From Henricia sp. BOLD:AAB3569 (lineage: Eukaryota > Echinodermata > Asteroidea > Spinulosida > Echinasteridae): DNA of 64,000 nt. Shown here piece after piece: positions 35,093-46,892 of the stretch. Under the pieces are notes generated by a model. The model worked only from the letters and a program-made list of their open reading frames with translations, ran no database searches and was not told the DNA's origin. Each line of letters opens with the position of its first letter. Position 1 is the stretch's first letter. The stretch lies in NCBI GenBank assembly GCA_037783545.1, contig JBBELK010000216.1, positions 1,054,001-1,118,000 on the forward strand, in the 5' to 3' direction. The position numbers and the translations under genes are program-made.

Positions 35093-35242
35093 AGGCACAG
35101 CCACAGCCACAGGCTCGTCAGCAATGCGCGTGCGCCAAATTCGTGCCACAAAATACGCAGCTCCATAGCAAAGGCATGGAGCTGCGTACTTCGTGGCACG
35201 AATTTGGTGTGCGCTCATTGCTGATGAGCCTCTGCCTTTAAA
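35090..35242. repeat. Hairpin MITE, AAAGGCACAGGCTCGTCA family, copy 2
   Basis: A palindrome with arms caggctcgtcagcaatgcgc, gccaaattcgtgccac and gtggcacgaatttggtg, cattgctgatgagcctc. Same centre (gctccatagcaaaggcat, gagct) as copy 1. Confidence 0.9.
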
Positions 35243-35310
35243 GTCAGTTTTAAATTAAAGTGTTTCTCCCCTACTGCACGACAGCATGTTACAACTTCAG
35301 TTGAAGTCAC

Positions 35311-35479
35311 AATAAGCCAGTTCGGAATCTCGCGCGCGCAATGAACGTCTATGGGATTGTGTCAAGGTCATTTGAGATAAACACAGGTCATTTGAGATAA
35401 ACACAATGCATACCGCTTTGTTTTTCTCAAACCAAAGTCGGGAGACGCATGCGCAGTCGAGACTCCGAACTGGCTTATA
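35311..35479. repeat. MITE with aataagccagttcgga termini
   Basis: Inverted ends aataagccagttcggaatct and actccgaactggcttat, about 168 bp. Inside, aggtcatttgagataaacac occurs twice in tandem. Confidence 0.8.
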
Positions 35480-36489
35480 CTTTTATAGCCTTAGCACAAA
35501 AACGACAATCAAACATAAGAAGATGATTCGCGCAAATTAGTAGTAGCTCCACGCAGTCTACATCATGAATGATTGAACAATTTCCTAAGGCCCTATCCTA
35601 CATCGTCACCCATCTGACGCTCACGATGAAGCGAAAAAAACATCAGAATATGCGATTACAAACCGGGATTAAAGTCCAACTCACGTACACACGCAAAACA
35701 CAAACAACTGCCATGACTGATCACGTGACTTCCCGTAGTTACGAGACAGGTGATTTCCGTTTATGGTTACTAGTCTGGTGCCGGGGCACTAAAAAAAAAA
35801 TTTCTCAATAAAAAAACTAAATAAATGAATAAAAATACCGAGAAAATTGGAGATTGCTTTCAAAATAACTAGCTATTTTGAGCTGCATAGCTGCACTTAA
35901 TTTACGACATCCTTTGTCCACTTTATCGCTTGTATTGCACTTAGTATAATCAGTAGCGTCGCCAGATCGATGATCACTCCATTGGACATGTAGATCAGTG
36001 GAGCATGTAAAAGTGTTATGTCGCCCTCTTCCGTCGAAAATTGTTAATGCCATCCATCGATATATAACCACTGGATAAAGCAACGACGTTATATATACCG
36101 ATGATGCCATCACGTTTTAACCGAAGTCTCCGTCAAAAACCTTTCTTTGTGTTGTCGAAGTTTGTTAGCTAAAATGAGAAATTGTCGAAAAATCTGTCAA
36201 CTGGAAGTTATGGAACAAATATTAAAGTTTTAGCCCCGTATTAAACTCCCTATCTGTGCCAATATCTCTTTCGGCAAACCGATGAAATTTTCATTCAAAC
36301 TCCTCTTTCAAAGTAAAATCAGCCCCAATACTTTTTATAAAAATACAAATATTTCAAGGCTTTCATTGCACAATGCGATAATAGCCGTCTCAAAAATTAA
36401 TAAAAAACAAAAACACAATTACGTCATTTGATGGAAACGTTCCGCAGGGATCGGGAAAGTTGGATTCTAAGATAAACCCGAGGAGAAAT

Positions 36490-36600
36490 ATTACCACTGT
36501 ACTTCAGTTGATAGAGCATCTGACTTGGTGCATGAGAGGTCTTTGGTTCAAATCCCAACGAGGACCCACTGAGCTTTAGTCCGTATAATAATGCTCAGTG
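36490..36600 (+). repeat. tRNA-like SINE head
   Basis: The block accactgtacttcagttgat, agagcatctgacttgg, gaggtctttggttcaaatcc resembles a tRNA with A-box-like and B-box elements. It is similar to the third unit of the array at 23,611-23,700. Confidence 0.55.
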
Positions 36601-36732
36601 CGAGGGCCATTATGATTTTTCTCTCATCCCTATACATGTATTTGATAGGGGCTAGTACTTAAACCGTCTGCAAAAGACTCCCATAAAAAAACGTACACGT
36701 ATTATTATTATTATTATTATTATTATTTCTTT

Positions 36733-37000
36733 CTGGTATTCATACCAAGGATTCCTCAATAGTGCTCATTGCACTGTCACTCGCAAGCGTGAGGAAACCC
36801 ATGAAGAATTAGAATTAGAAATGGCCAGAGACACCGGGGATGATCCCCCTTGCTCTTCACGAAAGAATGCTCTGGGGTCTTTAGAGTGCGTTTCCATTAC
36901 CTAACACACTGGACCAACGGCTTTACATCCCTTCCGAAGGATGGAGCAAGTGTGGTTGAGTGCCTTGCCCAACGTATGCAAACAGGTGACGTCATTCCGC
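36733..37000 (-). repeat. SINE body fragment, minus orientation
   Basis: Reverse complement of the body of the SINE at 38,121-38,450: ccaaggattcctcaatagtg, cactcgcaagcgtgagg, cttcacgaaagaatgctctg, ggctttacatcccttccgaa, ggatggagcaa. The tRNA head is lost. Confidence 0.75.
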
Positions 37001-37219
37001 TTTTGAAAGAACAAAAGTACTTTATAAGCCACATGTATTTTGTTTGACAGTTTTGTGATCAACTAAAAATGGAAAAAATAATTAAATTAATTGAATAAAG
37101 TGAGAAATGTACGACATTTCTGCAGTGGACATATAGAAAAAATGCGCTGCTAGTGCATGCAGTGTGCATGTTCATCATCTGCAACTTTAGAAACTGGTAC
37201 TCGGCGCCATTTGTAACGT

Positions 37220-37466
37220 GCTTCGCAAGGCAGGTGTACCAGTTTGGTGGTTACAGGTTGTTGTCACACGAATAGAAGTTGATTTTTGAACAAGTGCACA
37301 AAGTTTGTCGATCACTGTCACTGTGTTGAAGCCGTGCAGCAAGAAAATATGGAAATCTTGGCGGTAAAATTCACGAAATTCCGATGAGCTGTCAGTCATA
37401 TTTGGGGCCATTTTTCGAGGGAGATGGAACACATACACTTTGTTCTGTTGTAAACTTCAAGCCGGG
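37220..37466 (+). promoter_or_regulatory. Possible non-coding first exon of the plus-strand gene at 45.5 kb
   Basis: A relatively GC-balanced stretch ends in a good 5' splice site (cttcaagccggg|gtaagttt, exon end 37,466). It is upstream of the coding exon at 45,534, which begins with an acceptor and must be preceded by another exon. The region contains several upstream ATGs. The link to that exon is a guess. Confidence 0.25.
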
Positions 37467-37683
37467 GTAAGTTTTTCGTTTGGAATAATTTGTGTGAAGT
37501 TTGTTGTAAATCGTTTCATGCGTGTAAAAATAGCAAACGGAACCGTAACTGTGGTGTGTGGTGTGGGTGCACGAGTGAACGTGAGGGTGGGTGCATATGA
37601 ACAGCACTTGGTATGTTTGTACTGTGTTGTGCACACATTTAATATCTATGGTATTAATTGATAAGTTGATAAAGTTGTCATTT

Positions 37684-38090
37684 GGTATTTTTTCCGTATA
37701 CATTGAACAAAGATTTGAAGGAAATTACCTCCTGGAATCAACAGATATTGAGATAATCTATTATTTTAAGATTTTTGTCCCACTTCACTTGCACTTTTGT
37801 CGCAAATGTTGCTTTTCTGTAGAAAAATCACTTTTTCAGTTAGTGCACATTTAGTTAGTGCACATGTAAGATAACCATTCCTGCGCGCGCGCAGCGCCCC
37901 CTGTTGCCCTTACGCACGGACTGCTCACGACGTAATTTTATGCACAGTAATTTTATCATTTATTTATCTCAGAAAAGCATCATTTGCGACAAAAGTGCAA
38001 GTGGGAAGTATATCTTAAAATTGGATGATCAGTTGATTCCAGGAGGTAATTTCCTTCAAATCTTTGTTCAATGTATAAGAAAAAAATACC
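37684..38090. repeat. MITE with ggtattttttccgtatac termini, full copy
   Basis: Long imperfect arms: left ggtattttttccgtatacat, caaagatttgaaggaaatta, cttttgtcgcaaatgttgct; right agcatcatttgcgacaaaag, taatttccttcaaatctttg, ttcaatgtataag ... aaatacc. The centre is CpG-rich (gcgcgcgcgcagcgcc). Partial copies are at 4,149 and 34,838. Confidence 0.85.
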
Positions 38091-38120
38091 TGTCATTTTA
38101 TAGATTTAGAACGTTTTAGA

Positions 38121-38450
38121 ATGTTTTAGGTACCGTGGCCGAGTGGTTTAGGTCACTGACTCGCAATACTCGGGTGAAAACTTGGGGTTGCGGGTTCAAC
38201 ACCACGCTGGGGTACCTGTGCCTATAGGCTCTTAAACACAATTGCTCCATCCTTCGGAAGGGATGTAAAGCCGTCGGTCTAGTGTGTTAGGTAACGCACT
38301 TTAAATATCCCAGAGCACTCTTTCGTGAAGAGCAAGGGGATTCCCTGGTGTCTCTGGCCGTCTTTTCCTCATGGGTTACCTCACGCTTGCGAGCGACAGT
38401 GCAATGGGCACTTTTGAGGAATCCTTGGGAAAAGAATTCCATTTACTGGT
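38121..38450 (+). repeat. tRNA-derived SINE with long body
   Basis: The head at 38,131-38,220 has A-box tggccgagtgg, tcactgactcgcaatac and B-box-like gggttcaacacc. This is the layout of a tRNA with a long variable arm. The body (ccatccttcggaagggatgt, agagcactctttcgtgaaga, gtgcaatgggcactttt) is shared with 33,300-34,085 and 36,733-37,000. Confidence 0.8.
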
Positions 38451-41400
38451 CGCCACTTATTCTCCTTATAATGACTTAATTAACCACCAAAACGTGTTAA
38501 TATTTTATGATTCGTTCATAAGATACATTTAATGCAGATTATTTACCAGATTATGCAGATTGCCTGCCTGAGCTAATTGTCGTATACAAATTATGATTTT
38601 TTTTTTAAACTGTAATTTCATTCCCATTAAAAGTTTTAAGTCCTCTAATTGCTTAGCTGTAAGAATAAGAGAGTTCTAACGGTAAGAGTTTAGAAGTTGA
38701 TCAGAATTTTTTCTAATTTTTTTTAAATGACTCATATCAAGCATCGATAAGTGCAGATTTGATGGAAAAACAAAGTTTTTGAGTGAGAAAAGTTTAATAT
38801 TTTTTGAGGAAACACTTTCAAAAATTTTTCAGCCCGTCTCCTGTTTTCTACACAAGGTCTGAGGCCATGATCAACTTCTCGATTTTGTTGTTTTGTTTTG
38901 AGGATACCACTTTTGTATATGCTTGCCACATGCTAAAAACTCTAACAAACAAGGGTGATCTGGAACGCAGGGTCAATGTCGCTAGGTGTTCAGAGGCATG
39001 CTGAGGTTGTGGCTAGGCTGGGCCTAAGAACCCGCAGGTTGTTGCCATGAGTCAGCTTTTCTTCTTAAAGGAGCTGTACATATCACATTTTTGAACTCCC
39101 ATTTTTCCCATGGGTGTTGAGATTTTGATACCATATAATTTGTCATATTTTTCTCATTACCATTCTGAAATGTCATGCCCTCAATCAATATATTTTCAAG
39201 GATATATCGTCAAAAAACCAGCAGTGTTTTGTAAACTAATTTATCCGTTCCATAAAGCAGTGCATTGATTACACAAACCTTTTGGTTTCCACATTCAAAT
39301 TAGAGATTGCAAATTTCCTGTTTTCTTCCCATGGATAATATTTTGGGGAGGTACAGTATTTTATATGATTGTCAGAGCGAAATCAATTTTATGGAAAAAT
39401 CCGAACAAGCTCCTTTAAGGAACCGGTACCAAAAAAACCCCAAAGTGTACATGTCATACTTTTGCACATAGTAGTGTGTGTCTTTTTTTTTTTTTTCAAA
39501 AGTCTGAGCAGGGGGAGTCGGCTCCCTGCAGGCAGATTGTGGTCAAACAGTAAATTATGGCAGTGGTCAAGTGGATATTTTAATGATGCCCTGAGGAGGA
39601 AATTTTGAATATAATGCACTTTTGGATATATTCCATGTGTGATGCCATAATGCTTGACTTCCTACTTGTCAGTTTATACTTTAGTGTTGATTTGTTTGTT
39701 TGGGTTTAGTTTGGAACCATGTGTTATCTAGAGCAATATTCAACTTTGTAATGTCCATGTATTGTCTGAAGAGCACTTTCTCCAAGTCTGTAAAACTAAC
39801 GATAATATTTTTTTAGTACAACAAAACTAAACATTTGTTGTTTGAATAGACAGCCAAGTGTGATACCATGGTAATTGGCTCTAAACATCATGGCCGTCGG
39901 AAAAAGTACCATTGCAAAAGCACAGGGACACGGTTCAGTGATCTTTAGTGGAGAGCCATTGCCTAGGCAACTAACACTTCGGCAGTCTATTGAGATTTTG
40001 CAATTTGGTGTAACCAGTAAAAATTTGCAAACTGAAGCCCAATCTACATACTACACATGTTCAGCACTTTTGGGGAAATTTTCTACACTAGGTTTCAGAA
40101 CAAAATTTGGCAAGAGTTGAGAAGTTGATCAGAAATTTTAATTCTTAAAATAACTCATCTAGCATTGGAATGTGCAGATTTGATGGGAAAAACCCAACAT
40201 TTTTGTGAGGAAACACTTAGAAATTGTTCAGCCTGTCTCAGATGTTTTGCCTGAAGCCATGATCAACTTCTCAATTCTTTCCAAAAATTTCAAAGCATAA
40301 ATATTCAACTTTTTTTGGAACAATTTTTTAATAGCCAATGCAACTCTTAAAATCTGTTGACTTCATAATTTTGGTTACTCATCGGTTTCCTGTAATTGGC
40401 GACTTAATCACTGTTGGATTTGGTTTTAAAAGAAATAAATAAATAAAAAGGATTTTTGTTTGCACTTTATCGCTTTTCACCCAGACTGTATAATATAGCA
40501 CATTTTGTATTATTTCATTTGGTGTGTAATTTGTTGGGGTTTTAAGGTAACACAGATCTTAGGATTGATTGGCACTCCCATTCAGGAGTTCTTGCAAATC
40601 AACACAAATTGACACCTCGTGTCGTCAACAAACAACTTGGTTGCTAGGCCCCGTCTTGTCATTTGAAACTGACTTTGATCAGTTAGCTGGAATGATTTTC
40701 TTGTTGATTCCAGATTTCAGGCTTCGTCCATTTTACTCCAGTCAAAGATATGCGAAACTTATCTGGGTTTGTGCAGTGTGCTGCTGAAAAGAACTGGAAT
40801 TAAAGGTGGTTTCCGTTGCATATTTTTTTGTGGACTTTTTGTGCCAAGTTAGTTATTTTAAATTGCAAGGAACAGGTGCAGTTAGCAGTTTGATGTTGAC
40901 GACATTTTGAGTGGAGACAAAGCACAATAGCTTAGCCCATTTTTCTTTGTTTTCATTTGATAGGAAAATTATTTTCTATATCCAATTGTTCGGGTTGAAT
41001 GCATCTGGTCCAATTCTCAGTCAAGTTTCATATTGTCTGGTACACATCCTTAAAATGTTGCTGTTGGGTTTGTTTGATTAATTAAGTTAATCTTAAGTGG
41101 TATCAAGTGGGGAATACTGAAACAAAGGGAATCAAAGTGGGGGAAAAGAATGAAACCCTCTCGAAACAAGTAGCGTTTCCCAGGAGATGAGGATATGTCA
41201 TCCTATGTTGCACGGCATCCCTTGATCACATGCCCTAATTAATCATGCCAGCGTGGCGACTCGGCATTTTCTTGTCGGCATTCAGCGATTGTGTGTGCAG
41301 TCAACAGACACTCCAGACCCAGAGGCAACACTTTAGGTGTGCTCGTTGAGGCTTTATGAAACACCATGTTAAACATCTGGTCTTTTGTGGATGGGCCTAC

Positions 41401-42427
41401 TGATCATGGCCGCATTGTGTTGTTCCAGCCTGACCCCTAGACAATACACGATTGACTTTAATTGATTCGGGTGAGTATGTCTGTGCATACATGACACTGA
41501 TCAAGACTAAAGTTCAAAACTCCAGCTCCTTGAGGCTCTTCACGCCTGTTCAAAACACACTAGTAACTGACTTGATTTATCGTTTCATTCAGGAACTTGT
41601 GTGCAAGCTGTGTGACACAGAAAGTTAAATAACAACTTGTGTCCACGTTGTAAATTGTGTTTGGGTAGAACTTTGGAACCATTCTGGAGTTTTTAGGACA
41701 ATAAAAAGAAGTAAAATACAAGGGTTTCTGTTTGGGCTGAAATCGTATGGGGTGAACGTGAAATATTGACCCACAAATAAATGGGTCTCTCATGCCTATA
41801 TATTGTGCACACTTGTTGCAAGTAGTTGTACATGATATGTATAATAAGTACAATGTGCATGTACTGGTAGGTAGTTGATTGTACAGTAGGTCTATAGGCC
41901 TGTTGGAATTTCTCACTTGCATAAAAGAAACTTTTCCAATTCTTTTGGCAGAGCGTGTGCAATTTTAGAAATCTGATTTCCATGTACGTCGGTGCTCATC
42001 GTTTAGGAAAAAAACAAAAATGCGTGACTAGTTGTTGCAAGTTCTGTAACTCTGTATGTCAACACTTTCATTGCCAGCTGGAGGTAGGCTATTTTTGTTT
42101 TAATTATCCAATGCATTGAGTCAAATCTACACGTAGTAACCCAATATCTGGGTGTGTGCTGGTTTGTACAGCAGACCCAGTGCAGAAGGTGATATTTCTG
42201 GCATTCCTGCTTCGAGGTGATATTTAAAGGAGCAAACTTTTCAAGTCCAAAAACAAGTTACTTCTGTTTATCAAAATCAAAGAAAGATTCAAGTATAAAG
42301 TTCAGTTTCCAAAGTGCAATTGTCCTGTAACACGGACAGTGTGGAAACATTTAGTGAGTTTTTAAAAAGGAATACATTTTTAGAGGATTATGTATAGCTG
42401 AAGCACTCTTTTTGCAGTTTACTTACA

Positions 42428-42872
42428 GCCTGTTTACACTTGATCCCGAGCTTGTGGTCGAACGCTGAGCTCGGGATCAGTTTCGGATCACAAACTGAGT
42501 GTAAACGCTCTCGAGACCAAATGGGCCCCGGATCAGACCCCGAGATTTTGGTCTCGCGTCGGCGGAAGGTCGAACTCCGAGCTCGAGATGAGTTTGCGGT
42601 TAGCTAAGCAATTAATCTTACCGCGCATCCGCTCCACAGCCGGTGTGGTAGAAAAGCCCGCGAAATTCAAGCGGCCTTGTACTTTGTTCTGTATATTGCA
42701 CATGTATACAGAGCATGACCTTTGACTGCAACTTCTGGCGCTGCGCTTGAGATCAACTAAAGAATGTAAACTCGGCACTCCGATTCATTGTGGTTAACAC
42801 TGACGCATTCTTATCAGGGGATCAATCTTGATTCCGAGCTCGGGACCAGTGTAAGCACAGCGTTAGTAAATA
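42428..42872. repeat. MITE with tgtttacacttgatcc termini
   Basis: The left end cctgtttacacttgatcccg, agctt is mirrored by ctcgggaccagtgtaagcac at the right. The interior repeats ccgagctcgggatcag and cgagctcgagatgag. A short relative (tgtgtttacacttgatcctg) is at 49,981-50,095. Confidence 0.65.
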
Positions 42873-43202
42873 AGCGCGTGTGGTCTAGTGGGTATGAAGC
42901 GGGACTCCCAATCAGAGGTTGGGGGTTCGAGCCCCACTTCGACCAACGTGTCTGTGTCCCTGGGCAAGGCGCTTAATCCCAGTTGCCTCGTCAACCCAAG
43001 CGATATATGGGAAGCTGTTAAGGGGAATGCCACAATCTAACTGCTGATAGGGTTGAGCGCCTGACCAGCAGCCACCTAGTTGAAGCGAAATGGTTCTGGT
43101 GATTCCCTGATGGCAGCGGTAATAATGGTAACAGCGCCTTGAGCGCCCTGCAGGGTGGATATGTGCGCTATACAAATCTAATCATTATTATTATTTATTA
43201 TT
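42870..43202 (+). repeat. tRNA-derived SINE, full length, ending in (TTA)n
   Basis: The tRNA-like head at about 42,877-42,948 has A-box gtggtctagtgggta, anticodon-arm gggactcccaatcagaggtt and B-box gggttcgagcccc. It looks recent. The body and attatt tail are shared with 25,840-26,078. The head does not close a good acceptor stem, so I do not call a tRNA gene. Confidence 0.85.
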
Positions 43203-43860
43203 AAAACACTCAACTCCACGAATGATCTTTGATTAGGAGAAAACATAATTACGGACAAGCCTTATAAAAATATAAAGTATGCACAAAGAATTACAAACAT
43301 CGATTGTTACTATTCATATGAAAATAAAAAATTTAGCATTTCACAATTTTGAACTTTTTAGCCAATTATAAATTTTCTGCTTGTGGAAAATTCTTATACA
43401 TAATGGACTGTGAAAACTCCAATAAGTTAATAAGCAAACTAAACCAAGAGCCAGCAATGCTGTTAACACTACGCACGTGCCAGTCAGTGACAAGAACCGA
43501 GTGTAATCATTGTAAATCCCAGAAAGATAAAAAACTGATTGCAGTTAACCCCAAAAAGTACATAAGTCCAAGCATTTATGCCGAGCTGGAGCATTAATAA
43601 AAGGTGGATTAAAGTCTTACACGGTTATGAACCACATCCAAAAGAATCCACTGTACAGTACGCATGCAGCTGGACAGAATGTGGGTCGAATTGTTACCTT
43701 TCTGACTCCAACAAACTTGCATTGTATCTGGGTCCTGTGCTGTCTATTGTGTAGGTCAAGGGTGGAATCCCCCATATAGTTGCCATGGTGCTGCTACTAA
43801 ACTAAGGGAGGCATTATAAATATGAAACCCTTGGTCTCTCTTTAGGCAAATTTTCTATTT

Positions 43861-44296
43861 GGGTCTGTCCACAGTAATGGGGTACATTTGAAAAATAAGT
43901 CAATAATTCCTTTTAGATGTCTTTAGTTTATCTCAGAGTTAAAGAAATGTCCTTGTTTTGTTCTCAGGGGATAACTTTTGCTAAAAAAAGTAACAAATTG
44001 CTGCCACAACATACATTTTTAAAAAGCAAGTGCACAAATTTTCCTATTACGCATGTAACATGGACAGACAATTTTGTGACATCTTTTTCCGTCTTTGTTA
44101 CATGCGTAATAGGAAAATTTGTGCATGAGGTTTTCACAAATGTATGTTGTAGGACTATTTTTCTTACTCCTTGGTGAAAAAGTTATTTCCTCAGTTTAGC
44201 TTGATAATTTAAAGATAAAATTAAGACATTTGAAGTGAACTGGGACCTAAGATCTTGAATGTTACAGAATTGTACCCCATTACCATGGACAGACCC
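43861..44296. repeat. MITE with a perfect internal hairpin
   Basis: Outer inverted ends gggtctgtccacagtaatgg, ggtac and gtaccccattaccatggaca, gaccc. In the centre a second, perfect inverted pair of about 30 bp (tgcacaaattttcctattac, gcatgtaac at about 44,031; mirrored at 44,096-44,126) flanks a loop of about 37 bp. Confidence 0.88.
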
Positions 44297-45533
44297 ATTT
44301 CTCTATCCTGCTATTTTGTTTGGATAGAGAAATAGAAGCGTCAGGTTCAATATAAACTTCGCGTTTTAAAACCACTATTTACCCATACACATGAGTTCAC
44401 CAGTAAAATTCTGGATGTTGAATAAAAACACTTAGTTTGTGGAGAGTTTGTGCGCTCAGACATTTTCAGATAAACTTCAGGTTTTTTTTAAGGGGTAGGT
44501 AATTTCAAGGCTTGGGCGATTCCAACAATTTTGAAATGTATTCGATTCCACCGATGAATTATTATTCCATTCAGATTCGATTCCAGTTTCAAAAAAAATG
44601 TTGGCACTGAAATTCGCAAAATATCTTGCGTGTAGGATAGGTCTATCTGAGGAATAGTTCAAAGTAAAAGTATACATGTAGTTCAGTGACCACTGTACTC
44701 CGGAGTATGCGACAAATATACTGCATTTTTAAGGGGAAAAACTGGTTTTATGATCCAGTGATTACCAAAAAGGTCTGACTTTCCCTGAGACTGGGTTTAT
44801 CCATTGGGCCCACATTCAGTGAAACAGTGGGGTACAGTTCAAGGGTATGCTAGTGTCCTTTTTGGGGGAAGGTGTATTATTGTTGTCAGTGACTGCAGAC
44901 TTGGCTAAATCGATTGGACATGTCTTTCTGGGCTGATGTATTTGTTATCGACTGCCAAAGCCTTTTGTAATGATCTACCTCTCAATTTCCTGTCTGGTTT
45001 TTGTCTATGGTGTGTACATGTACCTCATTCGCTAGGCTTCAATGCACTATTCAGGTGTTGGGAGGGAACTCTGGAGAATAACATCGTGACGGATCGATGA
45101 TCTACCCAAAGATGAGTTTGTGAAAGTTTAGTGTGAAAGTGTGTGATGTGTGTGTATTACAAGAAAGAAATGTGCATGTAGCAAGGGAGGATATTTGTGA
45201 TGGTGCATCTAGACATGTGCCAGATGCTTGATGTCCGAAGTAAAAGAGCCAACAATTTTACGTTTTGTTAAAAAAGACGATGACTCTTTATACTAATTTT
45301 GCATCCTTTTTTGGTTCATTTTTTTGCCATGCCACTGACCATGGGTATCTGTATGCAGACAGAATTTCAAACAAAAGCAATATTCGGTGATTTTCAAATG
45401 AAACCATTTTTGACGACGCAGAAAATCATTGGCTCTAAAGAAAGGACTTCTAATAAACTTTAGTGTGATTTTTAAATTTCTCATTAGCTTGAATTTTATA
45501 CTCGAAGAAAAAGTTTATTTTGTTGTTGTTTAG

Positions 45534-45927
45534 GCTTAAGACATCAAAATGAATGGTGGTTCGCCGCTAGATGGCTGCAGCAGCGATGGCCAAGTCAACA
45601 GCGGCATGAACACACCCGTTAACACCACCATGCTTATGAACCGTTCAATTCCGCCCATCCGTGTCCTGAGCGGCACGCCGTGTCCTCCGTCCAATGCCAA
45701 CACGCCCGTGCCGAGCAACAACGCCAACTTTATAAAGCAGGAAGTGGTCAATAATGGCCAGGGAGTCCATCTGCCGTCTCTATCGACGTTCGGACAAACT
45801 CTGACCAATGGCAAGACTCCAGTGGCCAACGGATCCAGCGATGACTCTGTCAAATCCGAGCAGGATTATGCGGTGGGGTTTAGTTCGTCCGAGCTTGTCG
45901 CGCAGGTAGACTTTCCAAAAAATAAAG
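45534..45927 (+). CDS. Coding exon of an unrecognised, probably nuclear, low-complexity protein
   Basis: The exon opens after a pyrimidine-rich acceptor (ttgttgttgtttag, ending 45,533). The ATG is at 45,549 and the frame runs 126 codons to a donor (aataaag|gtacgt, exon end 45,927); an alternative donor is cgcag|gtagac at 45,904. The protein is rich in Asn, Ser, Pro, Gly and Thr with no hydrophobic core. It carries two psi-K-x-E sumoylation-type motifs (FIKQEV, SVKSEQ). Codon usage is GC-rich compared with its AT-rich surroundings and there is no repeat similarity, so it looks truly coding. This is the style of the disordered N-terminus of transcription factors or cofactors, but I do not recognise the family. 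Downstream exons were not found, so the gene would extend past the window. Confidence 0.6.
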
Positions 45928-46639
45928 GTACGTTTATTCAGTTGTATGTTATGCCAGTTTTAAGCAATCTTCCATTCATTTTTTTTTTCGTTTGCTTTTC
46001 TTTAATTCCTTGTAGAAATGATGAAGCTGTAGTGAACAGTCAGAAAAGCACAAAGTTATCAAAGTGCAAAGTAACTTGTACTGTTGGGTTACCCTAAAAA
46101 GTGTAAGTTTTGGTAAATCAGCCACACAATGTCTCAGCAGATCAGGTGATTTCATGTTGTTTTGGTTCCTCATCAGTGACTTTAAAAATTGAAAAACTTT
46201 GCACGTGCAAGATTTGCAAGTGCAAGATTTGTAAGGTTTCCTCTATTTGTGTAATGACACAGGATCGTGCCTGGTAAATACAGCTCAAATCCCATGATGC
46301 ATGGGTGTATTGAACCATGGACGGAAGCTTTCTGCTAAATGTTTGTGGTCTACCAAAAAATGCAGACGTGCGTAACCAACCTGCATGGAATGATCTAGGC
46401 ATTATAACTTGCTTTCAGGCGTGCCTTTTGGTGTTTAAATTCTACATATTAGTTGCTTTAATTGAGGTTTTTGACTTTGTAAATCGGTGCTGTTGAAAGG
46501 AATCTGGAAAGGCAGGGAATGCTGGGTTATGTAAATTCCGTCAACAGTATACTAGTCTGATGCAGCGAGTCCCTCGAAAGTGTCTTGTCCCCATCTTGTG
46601 CCCCAAATGAGATTTGGGGTTTGGAAAACCGCTGAACCC

Positions 46640-46892
46640 ACCAGGCCCGACACGCCCACGACACACTTGCGACACAAATATGACACAGATGTCCACTAAA
46701 CAGGTTCAAAAAGTGTCGGAAACCCCACGACACACACATGACGCACCATCTGTGTCGTGTTTGTGTCGTGGGGTGCGTCGGAATCTTGAACCCACACCCC
46801 TGCTTCCCAACACAACTGGGGTCATTTGTGTCGGGAAGCGTGTGTCGGGCGGCGTGTCGGGTGGCGTGTCAGGCGGCGTGTCGGGCTTAGTG
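46640..46892. repeat. GTGTCGGG minisatellite with inverted arm
   Basis: The left arm is built of cgacacgcccacgacacac/ttgcgacac units. The right arm is built of inverted gtgtcgtgg and gtgtcgggcggc units, with four ggcgtgtcgggc-like copies at about 46,845-46,885. The two arms can pair. Boundaries are approximate. Confidence 0.75.

Larger units (their letters stand above)
33178..37200. other. Non-coding upstream region of TTLL7
   Basis: Contains nested SINE/MITE insertions and hairpin elements, listed separately. On the minus strand there are two possible TTLL7 leader-exon donors: atag|gtaaga (exon end 34,128) and gtgtac|gtgagt (exon end 35,685). The second lies about 40 bp from a CACGTG E-box (35,722-35,727). 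Neither can be confirmed from sequence alone. Confidence 0.4.
37467..45533. other. Long non-coding stretch (probable intron or intergenic DNA)
   Basis: No exon recognised in 8 kb. It contains SINEs at 38,121 and 42,870, MITEs at 37,684, 42,428 and 43,861, and a paired-end repeat at 39,064-39,418 (ttaaaggagctgtacat ... gctcctttaagga). 38,760-38,870 and 40,180-40,260 share a degenerate block (gaggaaacacttagaaattg, ttcagcctgtctc). 41,160-41,560 looks unique and less AT-rich but has no ORF. Confidence 0.5.

Noticed and set aside
39875-40120. 81-codon plus-strand open frame starting MALNIMAVGKST
   Set aside because: No recognisable domain or splice context. 40,100-40,260 shares degenerate blocks with 38,690-38,870, so it is likely repeat-derived.
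42877-42948. Functional tRNA gene
   Set aside because: A- and B-boxes are good, but there is no convincing acceptor-stem pairing, and the sequence continues into a SINE body with a (TTA)n tail.
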